64,000 nt of DNA from Candidatus Epilinea brevis. GTDB taxonomy: Bacteria > Chloroflexota > Anaerolineae > Epilineales > Epilineaceae. Location: the NCBI GenBank assembly GCA_016710785.1, contig JADJUE010000011.1, positions 186,001 to 250,000 on the forward strand. Direction: 5' to 3'. A program made the position numbers and the translations under genes. Shown here piece after piece: positions 17,917 through 27,269 of the stretch (the stretch's first letter is position 1; each line of letters starts with the position of its first letter). The notes under the pieces were generated by a model. It saw only the letters and a program-made list of their open reading frames with translations. It had not been told where the DNA came from and did no database searches.

Positions 17917-20844
17917 ATGCACAGCCCACGTTTTCGCGTCCTCGCCGTAGGCATCATCCTCGCCGTGACCCGCTTCGGCCCAGGCCCGGAGGCTCGTGCC
18001 CTGCACGTCCCCTTGAGGTCGGCACAGGGGCCTGCGGTCCTCATCAACGAGGTGCAGTACGATCCGCCGGGCGGACCGGTCGAGGCCGGTCACGAGTGGG
18101 TGGAGCTCTACAACGCGGGCAGCGAAGCCGTGTCTCTGGCAGGCTGGCAGCTGGCCGACAACAAGGAAGGTGAGGACCTCGGTCCCGCTGGCCGGCTGGA
18201 GCCCGGCGCCTTCCTGATCGTCGCCGGCGGAGAGGGTTTCGCCGCAGACCATCCAGACTTCGACGGCTCGGTCCTGGTGGTCGATGGCGCCCTCGGCAAC
18301 GGACTGGGCAACAGCGGGGATCGATTGCGCCTGTTCGGCGGCGGCGGACTGCTGTGGGATGCCATGAGCTACGGCGACGATGCCACGGCCCTGGCTCCCC
18401 CAGCGCCCGACGTGGTCGGTGGGCACAGCCTGGAGCGTGCCCCCGCGGGGGCCGATACCGACCGTTCCACCGACTGGGTGGACCAGGCCCTGCCCTCCCC
18501 CGGGCAGGAAGGCGGAGCCGGGCAAGCCACCGCGATGCCCAGCCCCGCCCCTCTGCCCAGCCTACCTCCGGGGGTTTCCGTCAGGCTCAACGAGTTTCTG
18601 GCGGCGCCCAAGGCGGTAGACTGGGACGGGGACGGCCAGGTCGGTCAGAAGGACGAGTGGATCGAGCTGTTCAACCCCGGCCTGCAGCCAGCTTACCTTC
18701 GTGGGTGGCAGCTGGACGATGCGCCGGACGGCGGCTCGACCCCCTACGTCTTTCCGGATGACTCAGTCATCGGCCCCCGCGGGCACCTCCTGGTCTTTCA
18801 GAACCAGAGCGGCGTTGTCCTCAACAACGACACCGATGCGGTGCGGCTGCTGGCCCCTGACGGGGGAGAGCTGGACCGGCAGGATTACCAGAAGCCCAAA
18901 CCGGACCAGAGTCTGGCCCGTTGGCCGGACGGCACGGGCGACTGGACCGATAGCCTGACGCCCTCGCCGGGCTCGGCCAACGGCGCCGGGGGCTTGCAGC
19001 CGCCGACCCAGACGGCTCCCACCGCCACCCCGCCCGCCACGCCCCCGGCGGCACCCACCACCGGCGGCGAGCCCACGGCCGAGGCCACGCCGGCTGCCGG
19101 CATGACGGCCGCCTCCCCCACGGCGCCCCCTCCGGTCGCCACCACCCCGCCGCCGGCAGCCGGCACCTCGGCCGCCTCTCCCACCGCTGCCGCCTCGCCC
19201 ACCGCTACCGGCCTGCTCTTGCCGCTCTTGATCAGCGAGGTCCTCTTCGACCCCGCCACCAGCGGCAACGATGCGGCGGAGGAATGGCTGGAACTGCACA
19301 ACTCCGGCAGCGCGGCCCTCAGTCTGACCGATTGGCAGATCGGTGACCGCGAGGAGTGGGACCCGCTACCGGATGCCGTCATTCCTCCCGGCGGATTTCT
19401 GGTCATAGCCGCGACCGCCGGACAGACCCAAGGCTTCGTCGCTCGCGGCATCCCCGCGGTGGCCCTGGCCGACGGCAGCCTGGGCGGCGGACTGGGCAAC
19501 GGCGGCGATGTCCTGCGCCTGCGCGACCCCACGGGAGCGGAGCGTGACGCCGTGAGCTACGGCGACAACCTGGACGCCTTCGATCCGGCGGTCCCCCTGG
19601 GGCCGCCGGGTGCGTCCATCGAGCGCCTGCCCGCCGCCCAGGACACGGATTCGGCCGAGGACTGGTGGATCCAGGACCTGCCATCGCCCGGCGCGGCTGG
19701 CAGCATCGCAATGGGCCCTCCACCCCTCCTGCTCTCGGAGGTCCTGCCGGCGCCCCTGACGGTGGACTGGGACGCGAGCGGCCAGGCGGATTACCAGGAC
19801 GAATGGATCGAGATCCACAACGCCGGCGATCGGCCGCTGGGTCTTTCGGGTTGGCGGGTGGAGGACCGGCCGGCGGCCGGCTGGTCCTACCGCTTCCCGC
19901 CCGACGCACGCATCGCGGCCGGCGCCTACCTGGTGCTGCCGCGGGCCACCTCCGGCATCGCCCTGCAGCGCGACGCCGACACGCTACGCCTCATCCGCCC
20001 CGATGGCATGGAGGCCGACCGCGCCGCTTGGGAGCAGGGTCCAGGCTACGACCTCTCGCTCTGCCGGCCGGCCGTCAAGACGGGCGCGGCCTGGCAGCAG
20101 CCCTGCGATCCCAGCCCCGGAGGCCCCAACCGCCTGGCCGCCCAGGACGGCGCCACCGCCGACACGCGGACCGACCGACTTGCCGCGACGGCCACCGTCG
20201 ACGCTTCAGCCGCGGAGTGGCCCCTGGTCTCCCTGACGCGCCTGCGCGAGCGAGCGGACGGTACACGGCTGACCGTGGAAGGACGGGTGACGGCGCCGCC
20301 GGGCGTCTTCGATGCCCGCGCCTTCTACATCGGCGATGAAACGGCCGGCATCCGCGTCTACCTCAGCCGCAAGGACGACAGCCTGCCGGAGCTGGCGGAG
20401 GGCGACGTGCTGCGCCTGCGCGGCCGACTGGGCGAACATGAGGGCGAGCGAGAGCTGCGCCTGGCCCGGGCGGCGGACCTGCGCCGCCTGGGCGAAGGGC
20501 ACGTGGTTGACCCTCTGGACCTGGCCACCGGCCTTTTGGGCGAGGACGTCGAGGGCCGGCTCCTCCGGCTGCAAGGCTGGCCCGCCCATCCCGGGCGTTA
20601 TGGCTTCGCCCTGGACGACGGCTCCGGCGCGGCCGCAGTCTACTTGGATACTACCACTGGCGTCCAGCTGCCGGAGGCCCTGAAGACGCTCCCGGTGACC
20701 GTCGTAGGCATCGCCGGGCAGCGGACGGGGGGCAGCGCCGCGGGCAGCGGCCATCGCCTGATGCCGCGCTACCCGTGGGACATCGCGGCGGCTGCGGCGC
20801 GGCTCCAGGCATGGCCCGGCTTGCCGGGCGCAGGACGGCGATGA
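17917..20844 (+). CDS. exported protein with four lamin-tail domains and OB-folds
   Basis: A 975-residue secreted protein with a signal peptide at residues 1-28. Four LTD domains begin near residues 40, 222, 432 and 600, each with the hallmark NEV/SEV.......EW.EL.N...... A Pro/Thr/Ala-rich linker (about 360-430) separates LTD2 from LTD3. LTD2 and LTD4 contain DWD.DGQ-type loops (235-246 and 617-628) shaped like EF-hand or dockerin calcium loops. Residues 770-960 look like two OB-fold modules (RLTVEGRVTAPPG, RLLRLQGW). Bacterial LTD proteins are extracellular and often found with nucleases, but no nuclease domain is seen here. GGAGG precedes the ATG. Confidence 0.87.
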   Translation: MHSPRFRVLAVGIILAVTRFGPGPEARALHVPLRSAQGPAVLINEVQYDPPGGPVEAGHEWVELYNAGSEAVSLAGWQLADNKEGEDLGPAGRLEPGAFLIVAGGEGFAADHPDFDGSVLVVDGALGNGLGNSGDRLRLFGGGGLLWDAMSYGDDATALAPPAPDVVGGHSLERAPAGADTDRSTDWVDQALPSPGQEGGAGQATAMPSPAPLPSLPPGVSVRLNEFLAAPKAVDWDGDGQVGQKDEWIELFNPGLQPAYLRGWQLDDAPDGGSTPYVFPDDSVIGPRGHLLVFQNQSGVVLNNDTDAVRLLAPDGGELDRQDYQKPKPDQSLARWPDGTGDWTDSLTPSPGSANGAGGLQPPTQTAPTATPPATPPAAPTTGGEPTAEATPAAGMTAASPTAPPPVATTPPPAAGTSAASPTAAASPTATGLLLPLLISEVLFDPATSGNDAAEEWLELHNSGSAALSLTDWQIGDREEWDPLPDAVIPPGGFLVIAATAGQTQGFVARGIPAVALADGSLGGGLGNGGDVLRLRDPTGAERDAVSYGDNLDAFDPAVPLGPPGASIERLPAAQDTDSAEDWWIQDLPSPGAAGSIAMGPPPLLLSEVLPAPLTVDWDASGQADYQDEWIEIHNAGDRPLGLSGWRVEDRPAAGWSYRFPPDARIAAGAYLVLPRATSGIALQRDADTLRLIRPDGMEADRAAWEQGPGYDLSLCRPAVKTGAAWQQPCDPSPGGPNRLAAQDGATADTRTDRLAATATVDASAAEWPLVSLTRLRERADGTRLTVEGRVTAPPGVFDARAFYIGDETAGIRVYLSRKDDSLPELAEGDVLRLRGRLGEHEGERELRLARAADLRRLGEGHVVDPLDLATGLLGEDVEGRLLRLQGWPAHPGRYGFALDDGSGAAAVYLDTTTGVQLPEALKTLPVTVVGIAGQRTGGSAAGSGHRLMPRYPWDIAAAAARLQAWPGLPGAGRR

Positions 20845-20880
20845 ACGGCGCGGCGATAGGTTTCGGTGACCCCGGATCAC

Positions 20881-21023
20881 CGGACCCGGTCCCGTGGGTC
20901 ATCGGACCCGGTCCCGTGGGTCATCGGACCCGGTCCCGTGGGTCGCCGGACCCGGTCCCGTGGGTCGCCGGACCCGGTCCCGTGGGTCGCCGGACCCGGT
21001 CCCGTTTCAACCGGACGCCGTCC
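20881..21023. repeat. 22-bp tandem repeat array of 11-bp dyads
   Basis: Five full 22-bp units begin at 20881, 20903, 20925, 20947 and 20969, and two degenerate units begin at 20991 and 21012. Each carries the dyad GGACC-C-GGTCC. In the last unit both arms have changed together to GGACG-C-CGTCC, so symmetry is kept. The 22-bp period is close to two helical turns. Units 1-2 end in CAT and units 3-5 in CGC. The array lies between the LTD gene and the exopolysaccharide promoter at 21055. Confidence 0.9.
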
Positions 21024-21054
21024 CGTCTCCACGGGCCACCGCACTCGGGTCAGC

Positions 21055-21083
21055 TTGACCGCCAGCCGTCCCGCCCGGACAAT
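21055..21083 (+). promoter_or_regulatory. promoter of the exopolysaccharide operon
   Basis: TTGACC (21055-21060), a 17-bp spacer and GACAAT (21078-21083) form a good sigma-70-type promoter. The ATG at 21092 is 8 nt after the -10 with no ribosome site, so the transcript is predicted leaderless. The dyad array ends about 32 bp upstream of the -35. Confidence 0.65.
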
Positions 21084-21091
21084 GTTCGCTC

Positions 21092-22306
21092 ATGCACGAC
21101 AACTCGCCGGGATCCATGGACGGGGACTGGGATCTCACCGCCCTGCGGGGGCGGATCCGCGCCGGTCGGACCGTCATCCTGACCTGCGGCCTGGTCACCG
21201 GATTGGCGGCCCTGCTGCTGATCCTGGCCGATGGCCAGCGCTACCGGGCCGAGGCCATGCTGGCCATCGCCCGCCCCGGCGCCGTGCTGCAGTTCGACGC
21301 TCGTTTCGCGCCGGCAGCGGACAACCCGACCTTCCCCTACCAGGTCAACAGCCTGCGGGTCTACAGCGAGTTGCTGGAATCCGCGGGCATGGCCCGCCTG
21401 GTGGGCGAGGCCCTGACCAAGGCCGGCTATGTAGGGAGCGTGGACGGCCAGGATCTCCTGTCGTCTGTACGCTTCGAGGCCTTGGCGGACGGAGCGCTGC
21501 TGCGGATCGAGGCCGCCGGCGCGAGCCCTTCGACGGCGGCGCTCCTGGCCCAGACCTGGGCGGAGGTGTTCAGCGCGCAGATGACCCGCCTGTATGGCTC
21601 GGCCGCTGGCGACCCGATCCGCAGGACCCGCGACGAGGCAGCCGCCGCCTTGAAACAGGCCGAGGCCGACCTCGCCGCAGGCTATCGCCAGACACGGCTG
21701 ACGTCGCTGCAGGCCCGATTGCAGGCTCTCAGGGACGCCCATACCAACCGCCTGGCGGCCGGCGATCGACTGCGGGCGGCGAAGGGCGACCTGCTCGCGC
21801 TGCGCGAAGCCCCCGATTCTGGATCCGCAGCCAGGCTGGCTAGCCTGCAGTTGGCCCTGGCGGCCCTGACGGCCGGCGCCGTTCCAAGCCACACCCTGGT
21901 TGTGCAGCTGAGCTTCTCGTCCGCCGATGGTCCCACTCCGGCTGAACTGGACGCCCTGGCAGAGCAGATAGACGGTCGCCTCCGCACGTTGGAGGCCGGC
22001 CTGTCGGAGGCCGAAGACCGCCTGGACGACACCAGTCGCGACCTGAACGCGGCCGAGGCCACGGTCGCGGAACTGCGCCGCGACCGGAACCTGGCGGAGG
22101 AGCGTTTTCTGACCCTGGCCCGCAAGGCGGATGAGCTGGCGGTGGCCAATGCCACCCAGGCCCCGGAAGTTCGTCTGGCTGGACCGGCGATGACCAGCGA
22201 CCGCCTGCCCTGGGCGCGTTACCTGGTCTGGCTGGCATCCGCCGTCGGCCTGGGCCTCCTGCTGGGCCTGATCTGGGTGCTGGCCGTCCGCCCCCGCGCC
22301 GACTGA
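21092..22306 (+). CDS. Wzz/GumC-like polysaccharide chain-length protein
   Basis: A 404-residue inner-membrane protein with helices near residues 30-50 and 370-395 and a long heptad-rich helical region between about 170 and 345. This is the co-polymerase (Wzz) layout. The start of the periplasmic part (YRAEAMLAIARPG, then YSELLESAGMARLVGEAL) also fits. There is no C-terminal tyrosine-kinase domain. It would set polymer length for the Wzy-like protein encoded next, 5 bp downstream. It opens the exopolysaccharide operon. Confidence 0.8.
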   Translation: MHDNSPGSMDGDWDLTALRGRIRAGRTVILTCGLVTGLAALLLILADGQRYRAEAMLAIARPGAVLQFDARFAPAADNPTFPYQVNSLRVYSELLESAGMARLVGEALTKAGYVGSVDGQDLLSSVRFEALADGALLRIEAAGASPSTAALLAQTWAEVFSAQMTRLYGSAAGDPIRRTRDEAAAALKQAEADLAAGYRQTRLTSLQARLQALRDAHTNRLAAGDRLRAAKGDLLALREAPDSGSAARLASLQLALAALTAGAVPSHTLVVQLSFSSADGPTPAELDALAEQIDGRLRTLEAGLSEAEDRLDDTSRDLNAAEATVAELRRDRNLAEERFLTLARKADELAVANATQAPEVRLAGPAMTSDRLPWARYLVWLASAVGLGLLLGLIWVLAVRPRAD

Positions 22307-22311
22307 CCCCC

Positions 22312-23883
22312 ATGGCGTCGCGGGCCTGGCCCCTCGGCCGCAGGCGGATCCCTCCGCTCGGCCTCGCGCTGGCTGGTGGCGGTGGTTTGGCGGTGGCTCT
22401 GGTCGCCGGGCGTTGGCCTCTGGCGCCGCTATGGCTGGCGGCGGGGCTGTTGGTGCTGGCCGGCAGCGCGGTTGCCGGCCGCTTCCCCGGTCAGGCCTTG
22501 GCTGGATTGCTGGCGCTGGTCCTCCTGCAGGATCCGGTGGTCGCCGCCGGGCTGACCCCCTTGCAGATGGCGGATGAGGCCATGGTGATCCTGGCGATGG
22601 CGGGCCTGGCCTGGCAGGCCCTCCGCTGTGGCCGGCTTGTCCGCACCCCCCTGGACCTGCCCAGCCTGGGCTTTCTGCTGGCGGCACTGTTGTCGGCCGC
22701 CGTGCGCCAGGTTCCAGCTTGGATCGCGGCATTGGGCGTCCTCTCCTTGGCCAAGGGCCTGGCCGTCTTCCACCTGGCAGCGCGGCTCCCCGACCCCCGG
22801 CGGGCGGCGCGGCGCGGCCTGCCCTGGCTGTTAGGACTGACCGCGGCCTCCGCTGCGGTGGCCCTGGTCCAGCGCTTGGGAGGGGCCGGCGTCTATCGGC
22901 TGATGGGGCGTCTGGACTACCACCAACAATGGCAGGGCACCAAGGCGCCGTCCATCTTCTTCAACCACAACAGCCTGGGCCATGTGATGGTGTTGGCCGG
23001 CCTCCCCCTCCTGGCTTTGGCCCTGTCGCCGCCAGCCTTGGCCTCGCTGGGCCGCGCGACGCGCCCGGTACGCATGGCGGCCCTGATCTGCCTGGGCGGG
23101 CTGGTGGTCTCCGCCTCGCGCGAAGCCTGGCTGGCGGCCATGGCCGGCCTGTTGATCCTGGCGGTCCTGGGGCGCTCGCGCCGCCACTGGGTGCTGGCCC
23201 TCGCGGTCTGCCTGGTCCTGGCCCTGGGCGGCTTGGGTGTCTACGCCGGCTCGGCCCTCCTGCGCGCGGAGATCGCTCGGCGCACGGCCGGGGTCTGGGA
23301 GGGCTGGCGGTTGTACCAGATGGGCTACAGCGGCTGGTCCTACCGCGGCGAATACCGGGTCTACAACATCCTCAAGAGCTGGGAGATCTTCCTGGACCAG
23401 CCGCTGCTCGGCACCGGTCCCGGTCGTTTCGGCGGCGCGACCGCAGTGCGCTACCCCAGCCCGGTCTACGCCGCCTACGATTTCCTGCCACTCAATGGCG
23501 CCTATATCCCGCTCGACGTTTTCTGGTCCCGCTTGCTCACCGAATTCGGCCTGCTGGGCGCAGCGGCCTACCTTAGCTGCCTGGCCGCCTACGGCCGCCT
23601 CGCGTGGCGCCTGGCCCGCGCCCCAGATCCGCTTGGCCGCGCCACGGGCCTGGCTGCGGCGATGGCCCTGGCGGCGGTGCTGGTGCTGGGCGTCTTCTCC
23701 CCGGCTCTGGAGGATCCCTTGTCTTCCATGCCCTTCTGGGCCTTGGGTGGCCTTGCCTGGGCTTTGGGGAGGGCGAGTCGAACGGACATCTCGGCGATCG
23801 CCGATGCAGCGGGATCTGAGCCGAATGCGGTGGGCGGTGGGCCGGACGAAGGACCAGACCTTGCGTTCGGAACCGGGCCATGA
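22312..23883 (+). CDS. O-antigen ligase/polymerase (Wzy/WaaL-like)
   Basis: A 523-residue protein with about 11 membrane helices and a large external loop around residues 300-420. The WaaL/Wzy family is indicated by NHNSLGHVMVLAGLPLLALA followed by ASREAWLAAMAGLL. The loop contains YRGEYRVYNILKSWEIFLD and GTGPGRFGG, typical of the Wzy_C region where polymer is joined. It probably polymerises repeat units whose length the upstream Wzz-like protein controls. The last 40 residues are cytoplasmic and non-conserved. The stop overlaps the next ATG by 4 bp. Confidence 0.82.
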   Translation: MASRAWPLGRRRIPPLGLALAGGGGLAVALVAGRWPLAPLWLAAGLLVLAGSAVAGRFPGQALAGLLALVLLQDPVVAAGLTPLQMADEAMVILAMAGLAWQALRCGRLVRTPLDLPSLGFLLAALLSAAVRQVPAWIAALGVLSLAKGLAVFHLAARLPDPRRAARRGLPWLLGLTAASAAVALVQRLGGAGVYRLMGRLDYHQQWQGTKAPSIFFNHNSLGHVMVLAGLPLLALALSPPALASLGRATRPVRMAALICLGGLVVSASREAWLAAMAGLLILAVLGRSRRHWVLALAVCLVLALGGLGVYAGSALLRAEIARRTAGVWEGWRLYQMGYSGWSYRGEYRVYNILKSWEIFLDQPLLGTGPGRFGGATAVRYPSPVYAAYDFLPLNGAYIPLDVFWSRLLTEFGLLGAAAYLSCLAAYGRLAWRLARAPDPLGRATGLAAAMALAAVLVLGVFSPALEDPLSSMPFWALGGLAWALGRASRTDISAIADAAGSEPNAVGGGPDEGPDLAFGTGP

Positions 23884-25010
23884 TCGCCACAAGCCGCGGC
23901 GCCCTGGTCGCCGCGGGCGCCGATCGAAGCGCCGAGCAGCGCATCTTCCCACCCATCCTGGTGGTCACCAACATGTGGCCCAGCGCGGCGGATCCTGGCT
24001 TCGGCGTCTTCGTGGCCCAACAAGTGGCGGCTCTCCGGGCTCTGGGATTGCCCGTGGCGGTATGCTTCATCGACGGGCGCGCAGACAGGTTGAATTATCT
24101 CTGGGGTATCCGGCGCATCCGAGCGCAATTGCGGCGCGGCCTGCCGCCGGCCGACGGCGACGGTCCGGCGCAGCCCTTCCAACTGGTCCATGCCCATTAC
24201 GTACTCAGCGGTATGGCGTCCCTCTTGGCCGGTGCGCGGCGGCCGGCGCGCCCCTTGCTGGTGACCCATCACGGCATCGAGGTCTTCGAGGGCTGGCAGG
24301 CGCCCATGGCCCGCCTGGTCAGCCGCCTGGCGGACCGCTCGCTGGTCATCAGCCCGGCCATGGCCGTACGTCTGGGCCTGGGCGCGGAGGCGGTGCTGCC
24401 CTGCGGCATCGATCTGCAGCGATTCCAGCCCCGCGACCGGGTGGCGGCCTGCCGTGCGCTGGGCCTGGACGCGGCGCGACGCCGCGTCGCCTGGGTGGGC
24501 GCCGATCGGCCCGAAAAACGTCTGGGCCTGGCGCGTGAGGCTGCGGGCCTCCTGGCAGCGAGGCGCCCAGGGGTGGACCTGCATGAGGTCAGCGGCCTGC
24601 CACCGGAAGCGGTACCAGCCCACCTTGCTGCCTGCGACGCCTTGTTGGTGACCAGCACCCGCGAAGGGGGGCCATTGGTGGTGAAGGAGGCCCTGGCCAT
24701 GCAGTTGCCGGTCGTCAGCACCGCGGTGGGCGATGTGGCGGCCCTGCTCGACGGGCTACCGGGCTGCGCCGTGGTCGGCGGAGACGCGGAGAGCGGTGAG
24801 TCGATGGACGACGGCGACAGGGCGACGGGCGGCCCCCAACACCTGGCAGCACGCCTCGCTCGGGCCTTGGACCACGCCCTGGACGGTGGGCCGGGCGCCG
24901 CGGCCCGAGACCGGGTGCAGCCCTTCGACCAGGAGCGCATCGCGAGGCGGCTGTTCGCGATCTATGCGGAAATGTGCGGGACCGCGGTCAGGCGCGTGAA
25001 CCCATCATGA
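23880..25010 (+). CDS. glycosyltransferase family 4
   Basis: A 376-residue GT-B fold enzyme. The N-terminal acceptor half shows VVTNMWPSAADPGFGVFVAQQV and LVHAHYVLSGMASLL. The C-terminal donor half shows RVAWVGADRPEKRL and the sugar-nucleotide segment STREGGPLVVKEALAMQLPV, with the E-x7-E-like pattern of GT4 enzymes. It lies within the exopolysaccharide operon and overlaps both neighbours by 4 bp. Its donor sugar cannot be read from the sequence. Confidence 0.88.
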   Translation: MIATSRGALVAAGADRSAEQRIFPPILVVTNMWPSAADPGFGVFVAQQVAALRALGLPVAVCFIDGRADRLNYLWGIRRIRAQLRRGLPPADGDGPAQPFQLVHAHYVLSGMASLLAGARRPARPLLVTHHGIEVFEGWQAPMARLVSRLADRSLVISPAMAVRLGLGAEAVLPCGIDLQRFQPRDRVAACRALGLDAARRRVAWVGADRPEKRLGLAREAAGLLAARRPGVDLHEVSGLPPEAVPAHLAACDALLVTSTREGGPLVVKEALAMQLPVVSTAVGDVAALLDGLPGCAVVGGDAESGESMDDGDRATGGPQHLAARLARALDHALDGGPGAAARDRVQPFDQERIARRLFAIYAEMCGTAVRRVNPS

Positions 25011-26260
25011 GCAGCGGATCGGAGTCGGCAGCGCAGGCACCGCACCCGCTGCGGGTCCTCATCCTGCGCCAGGGTCACTACCCCCAAGATCCCCGCGTGC
25101 AGCGCGAAGCCCTGGCTCTGGTGGCCGCCGGTCATTCGGTGGAGGTGCTCTGTCTTCGCGACGCGGGGCCGGCGGGCGCGAAGCAGGCGGCGCGGGAGAC
25201 GGTGGACGGCGTGCGCGTCCACCGCCTGCCCCTGGGGCGACGGCGCGGCGGGGCGGGGCGCTACCTGCTGGATTACGGCGGCTTCTTCGCCGCGGCCGCC
25301 CTGGCGACCACCCTTAAGCAGCTGCGGCGCCCCTATGATGTGGTGCAGGTGAACACCTTGCCCGACGCCCTGGTATGGGCCGCCTGGCCGGCGCGCCTCT
25401 TGGGCACTGGCATCCTGCTTGACCTGCACGAGGCGATGCCGGAGCTATTCGCCTCGCGCTTCGGCGTCGGCATGGACCATTGGCTGCCGCGCCTCTTGGG
25501 CCGCGTGGAAACCGCGGCGATCCGCTTCGCCGACGGGGCCGTCGCGGTGAGCGAGCCCTGCCTGGCGCGCGCCATCGCCCGCGGCGCGCCTGAGAAGCGC
25601 TTCACCGTGGTGCTGAATGCCCCGGACCCCCGACGCTTTCCGGTTCGTCCGCCCGCCCCACCGCCACCCGGCCCGCGGCGCATCGTGAGCCACGGGACGG
25701 TGGTGGCGCGCTACGGCTTCGACATCCTGCTGGAGGCCTTCGCCCTTCTGACCGGACGTCCCGGTGGCGCGGACCTGCGCCTGGAGATCCTGGGTGAGGG
25801 GGAAGCGCGGCCGGGACTCATCCGTCGGGCTGCGGAGCTGGGCCTGACGGAGCGGGTTCAACTGCCGGGGGAGGTCCCGCTGGCGGCGGTAGCCGGCCTG
25901 CTGGCGGGCGCGACCCTGGGCGTGGTGGCCAACCGCGCCGACCCCTTCACCGACCTGGTCCTGCCCACCAAGCTGATGGAGTACATCGCCTTGGGCATCC
26001 CCGCGGTGGCCGCGGCGACGGCGGCGGTGACCGGCGCCTTCGCCGCGGATCAGGTGCGCCTTGTGCCCCCCGAAGACGCGGTGGCCCTGGCCGCCGCCCT
26101 GGCGGATCTGCTGGCGGACGAAGCGGGGCGTCTGGCAATGGCCAGGCGAGCGCAGGAGGGCTTCCTGGCGCAGCAGGGTTGGCCGGTAATGGCAGCGCGC
26201 TACGTCGCGGCGGTGGAGGGGGCGGCGCGCGCCGGCCGCCGCCACGCCCGGGGGAGCTGA
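25007..26260 (+). CDS. glycosyltransferase family 4
   Basis: A 417-residue GT4 enzyme. It begins RVLILRQGHYPQDPRVQREALALVAAGH, a motif common in capsule and exopolysaccharide GT4 proteins. The donor half has SHGTVVARYGFDILLEAF, GEGEARPGLIRRAAELGL and KLMEYIALGIPAV. The ATG at 25007 overlaps the previous stop (ATGA), which is preferred over the upstream in-frame ATG at 24974. It is the last gene of the operon; 213 bp of non-coding DNA with no obvious terminator follow before aat. Confidence 0.88.
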   Translation: MSSGSESAAQAPHPLRVLILRQGHYPQDPRVQREALALVAAGHSVEVLCLRDAGPAGAKQAARETVDGVRVHRLPLGRRRGGAGRYLLDYGGFFAAAALATTLKQLRRPYDVVQVNTLPDALVWAAWPARLLGTGILLDLHEAMPELFASRFGVGMDHWLPRLLGRVETAAIRFADGAVAVSEPCLARAIARGAPEKRFTVVLNAPDPRRFPVRPPAPPPPGPRRIVSHGTVVARYGFDILLEAFALLTGRPGGADLRLEILGEGEARPGLIRRAAELGLTERVQLPGEVPLAAVAGLLAGATLGVVANRADPFTDLVLPTKLMEYIALGIPAVAAATAAVTGAFAADQVRLVPPEDAVALAAALADLLADEAGRLAMARRAQEGFLAQQGWPVMAARYVAAVEGAARAGRRHARGS

Positions 26261-26473
26261 TCGCGCCCCCCCGGGACAGCAGCAGGGCATGGCAGACGGG
26301 TTCCCGTCCGGCATCCCTGAACCTTGCGCAACCACGCAGGCGCTTCGTGAGGATGGGTGGCCCCAACGGGGGCAAAGGTTCCCTGGCATGGAAAACAGGG
26401 GGTCTCCTGATACCGGCTCCAACCCCAATGCGAGCCAGTTCATCCACCGACGGTTTGCTGTAAGCTTGCCCCC

Positions 26474-27208
26474 ATGCCCGTCTACCGCCTAGGCCCCGAG
26501 CCCGTCTTTCCTCCCGCAAGCTTCGCCCGCGGCGACGGCCTGCTGTGCCTGGGCGGCGACCTGGCGCCGCAGCGGCTGTTGACCGCCTACCAGAGCGGCA
26601 TCTTCCCCTGGCCGCATGAGGGGATGCCGCTCCTGTGGTTCTCTCCCGATCCGCGCTGGGTCATCCCCCCGACCGAGCTGCATGTGCCGCGCCGGCTGGC
26701 GCGCCGCCTGCGGCAGGGGGCCTTCCGTTTCAGCCTGGACACGGCCTTCGAGCAGGTCATCGCCGCCTGCGAGTCCGCCCCGCGCGTCGGGCAAGGAGGC
26801 ACCTGGATCACGCCGGAGATGCAGGCGGCCTACACCCGCCTGCACCGGCTGGGTTGGGCGCATTCCGTGGAGACATGGCAAGGCGACGACCTTGTGGGCG
26901 GGCTCTACGGGGTGGCCACCAACGGCATCTTCACCGGTGAGTCCATGTTCTGCCGGCAGAGCGATGCCTCCAAGGCCGCCCTGATCACCCTGGTGCGGCA
27001 GATCGGCCGCTGGGGTTTCAGGCTGATGGACGCCCAGGTACACACCCCCCACGTGGTGCAGCTGGGCGCCCGCCCTCTGCGTCGCTCCGCTTTTCTGAAC
27101 CTCCTGCGCCAGTCCGTACCCGAGGCGAGCCGCCCCGGGCGCTGGCAGCTGGATGCCGATCTGGCGGTGGGGCGAGACGAACTAGAGGGTGACGCCCCGG
27201 CAGGTTGA
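26474..27208 (+). CDS. aat: leucyl/phenylalanyl-tRNA--protein transferase
   Basis: A cytosolic enzyme that adds Leu or Phe from aminoacyl-tRNA to N-terminal Lys/Arg of proteins, marking them for ClpS/ClpAP degradation (N-end rule). Recognised from LCLGGDLAPQRLLTAYQSGIFPW, LWFSPDPRWVI, GTWITPEMQAAYTRLH.LGWAHSVE and GESMFCRQSDASKAAL. The 244-residue length is normal. A TAAGCT box at 26461-26466 sits 7 nt before the ATG with no ribosome site, another possible leaderless start. It converges on comEC with 61 bp between the stops. Confidence 0.95.
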   Translation: MPVYRLGPEPVFPPASFARGDGLLCLGGDLAPQRLLTAYQSGIFPWPHEGMPLLWFSPDPRWVIPPTELHVPRRLARRLRQGAFRFSLDTAFEQVIAACESAPRVGQGGTWITPEMQAAYTRLHRLGWAHSVETWQGDDLVGGLYGVATNGIFTGESMFCRQSDASKAALITLVRQIGRWGFRLMDAQVHTPHVVQLGARPLRRSAFLNLLRQSVPEASRPGRWQLDADLAVGRDELEGDAPAG

Positions 27209-27269
27209 CGCCCTTACCTCCAGGGGGCGCATCCGCCGCGCATCGCGTCCTACGCGTCCTACCCCATCC

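Noticed and set aside
20881..21023. CRISPR array
   Set aside because: Units are directly adjacent with no unique spacers, and there are no cas genes.
20866..21843. A repeat-containing protein encoded across the 22-bp array
   Set aside because: The unit length is not a multiple of three, so the frame cycles, and it then runs out of frame through the Wzz-like gene.
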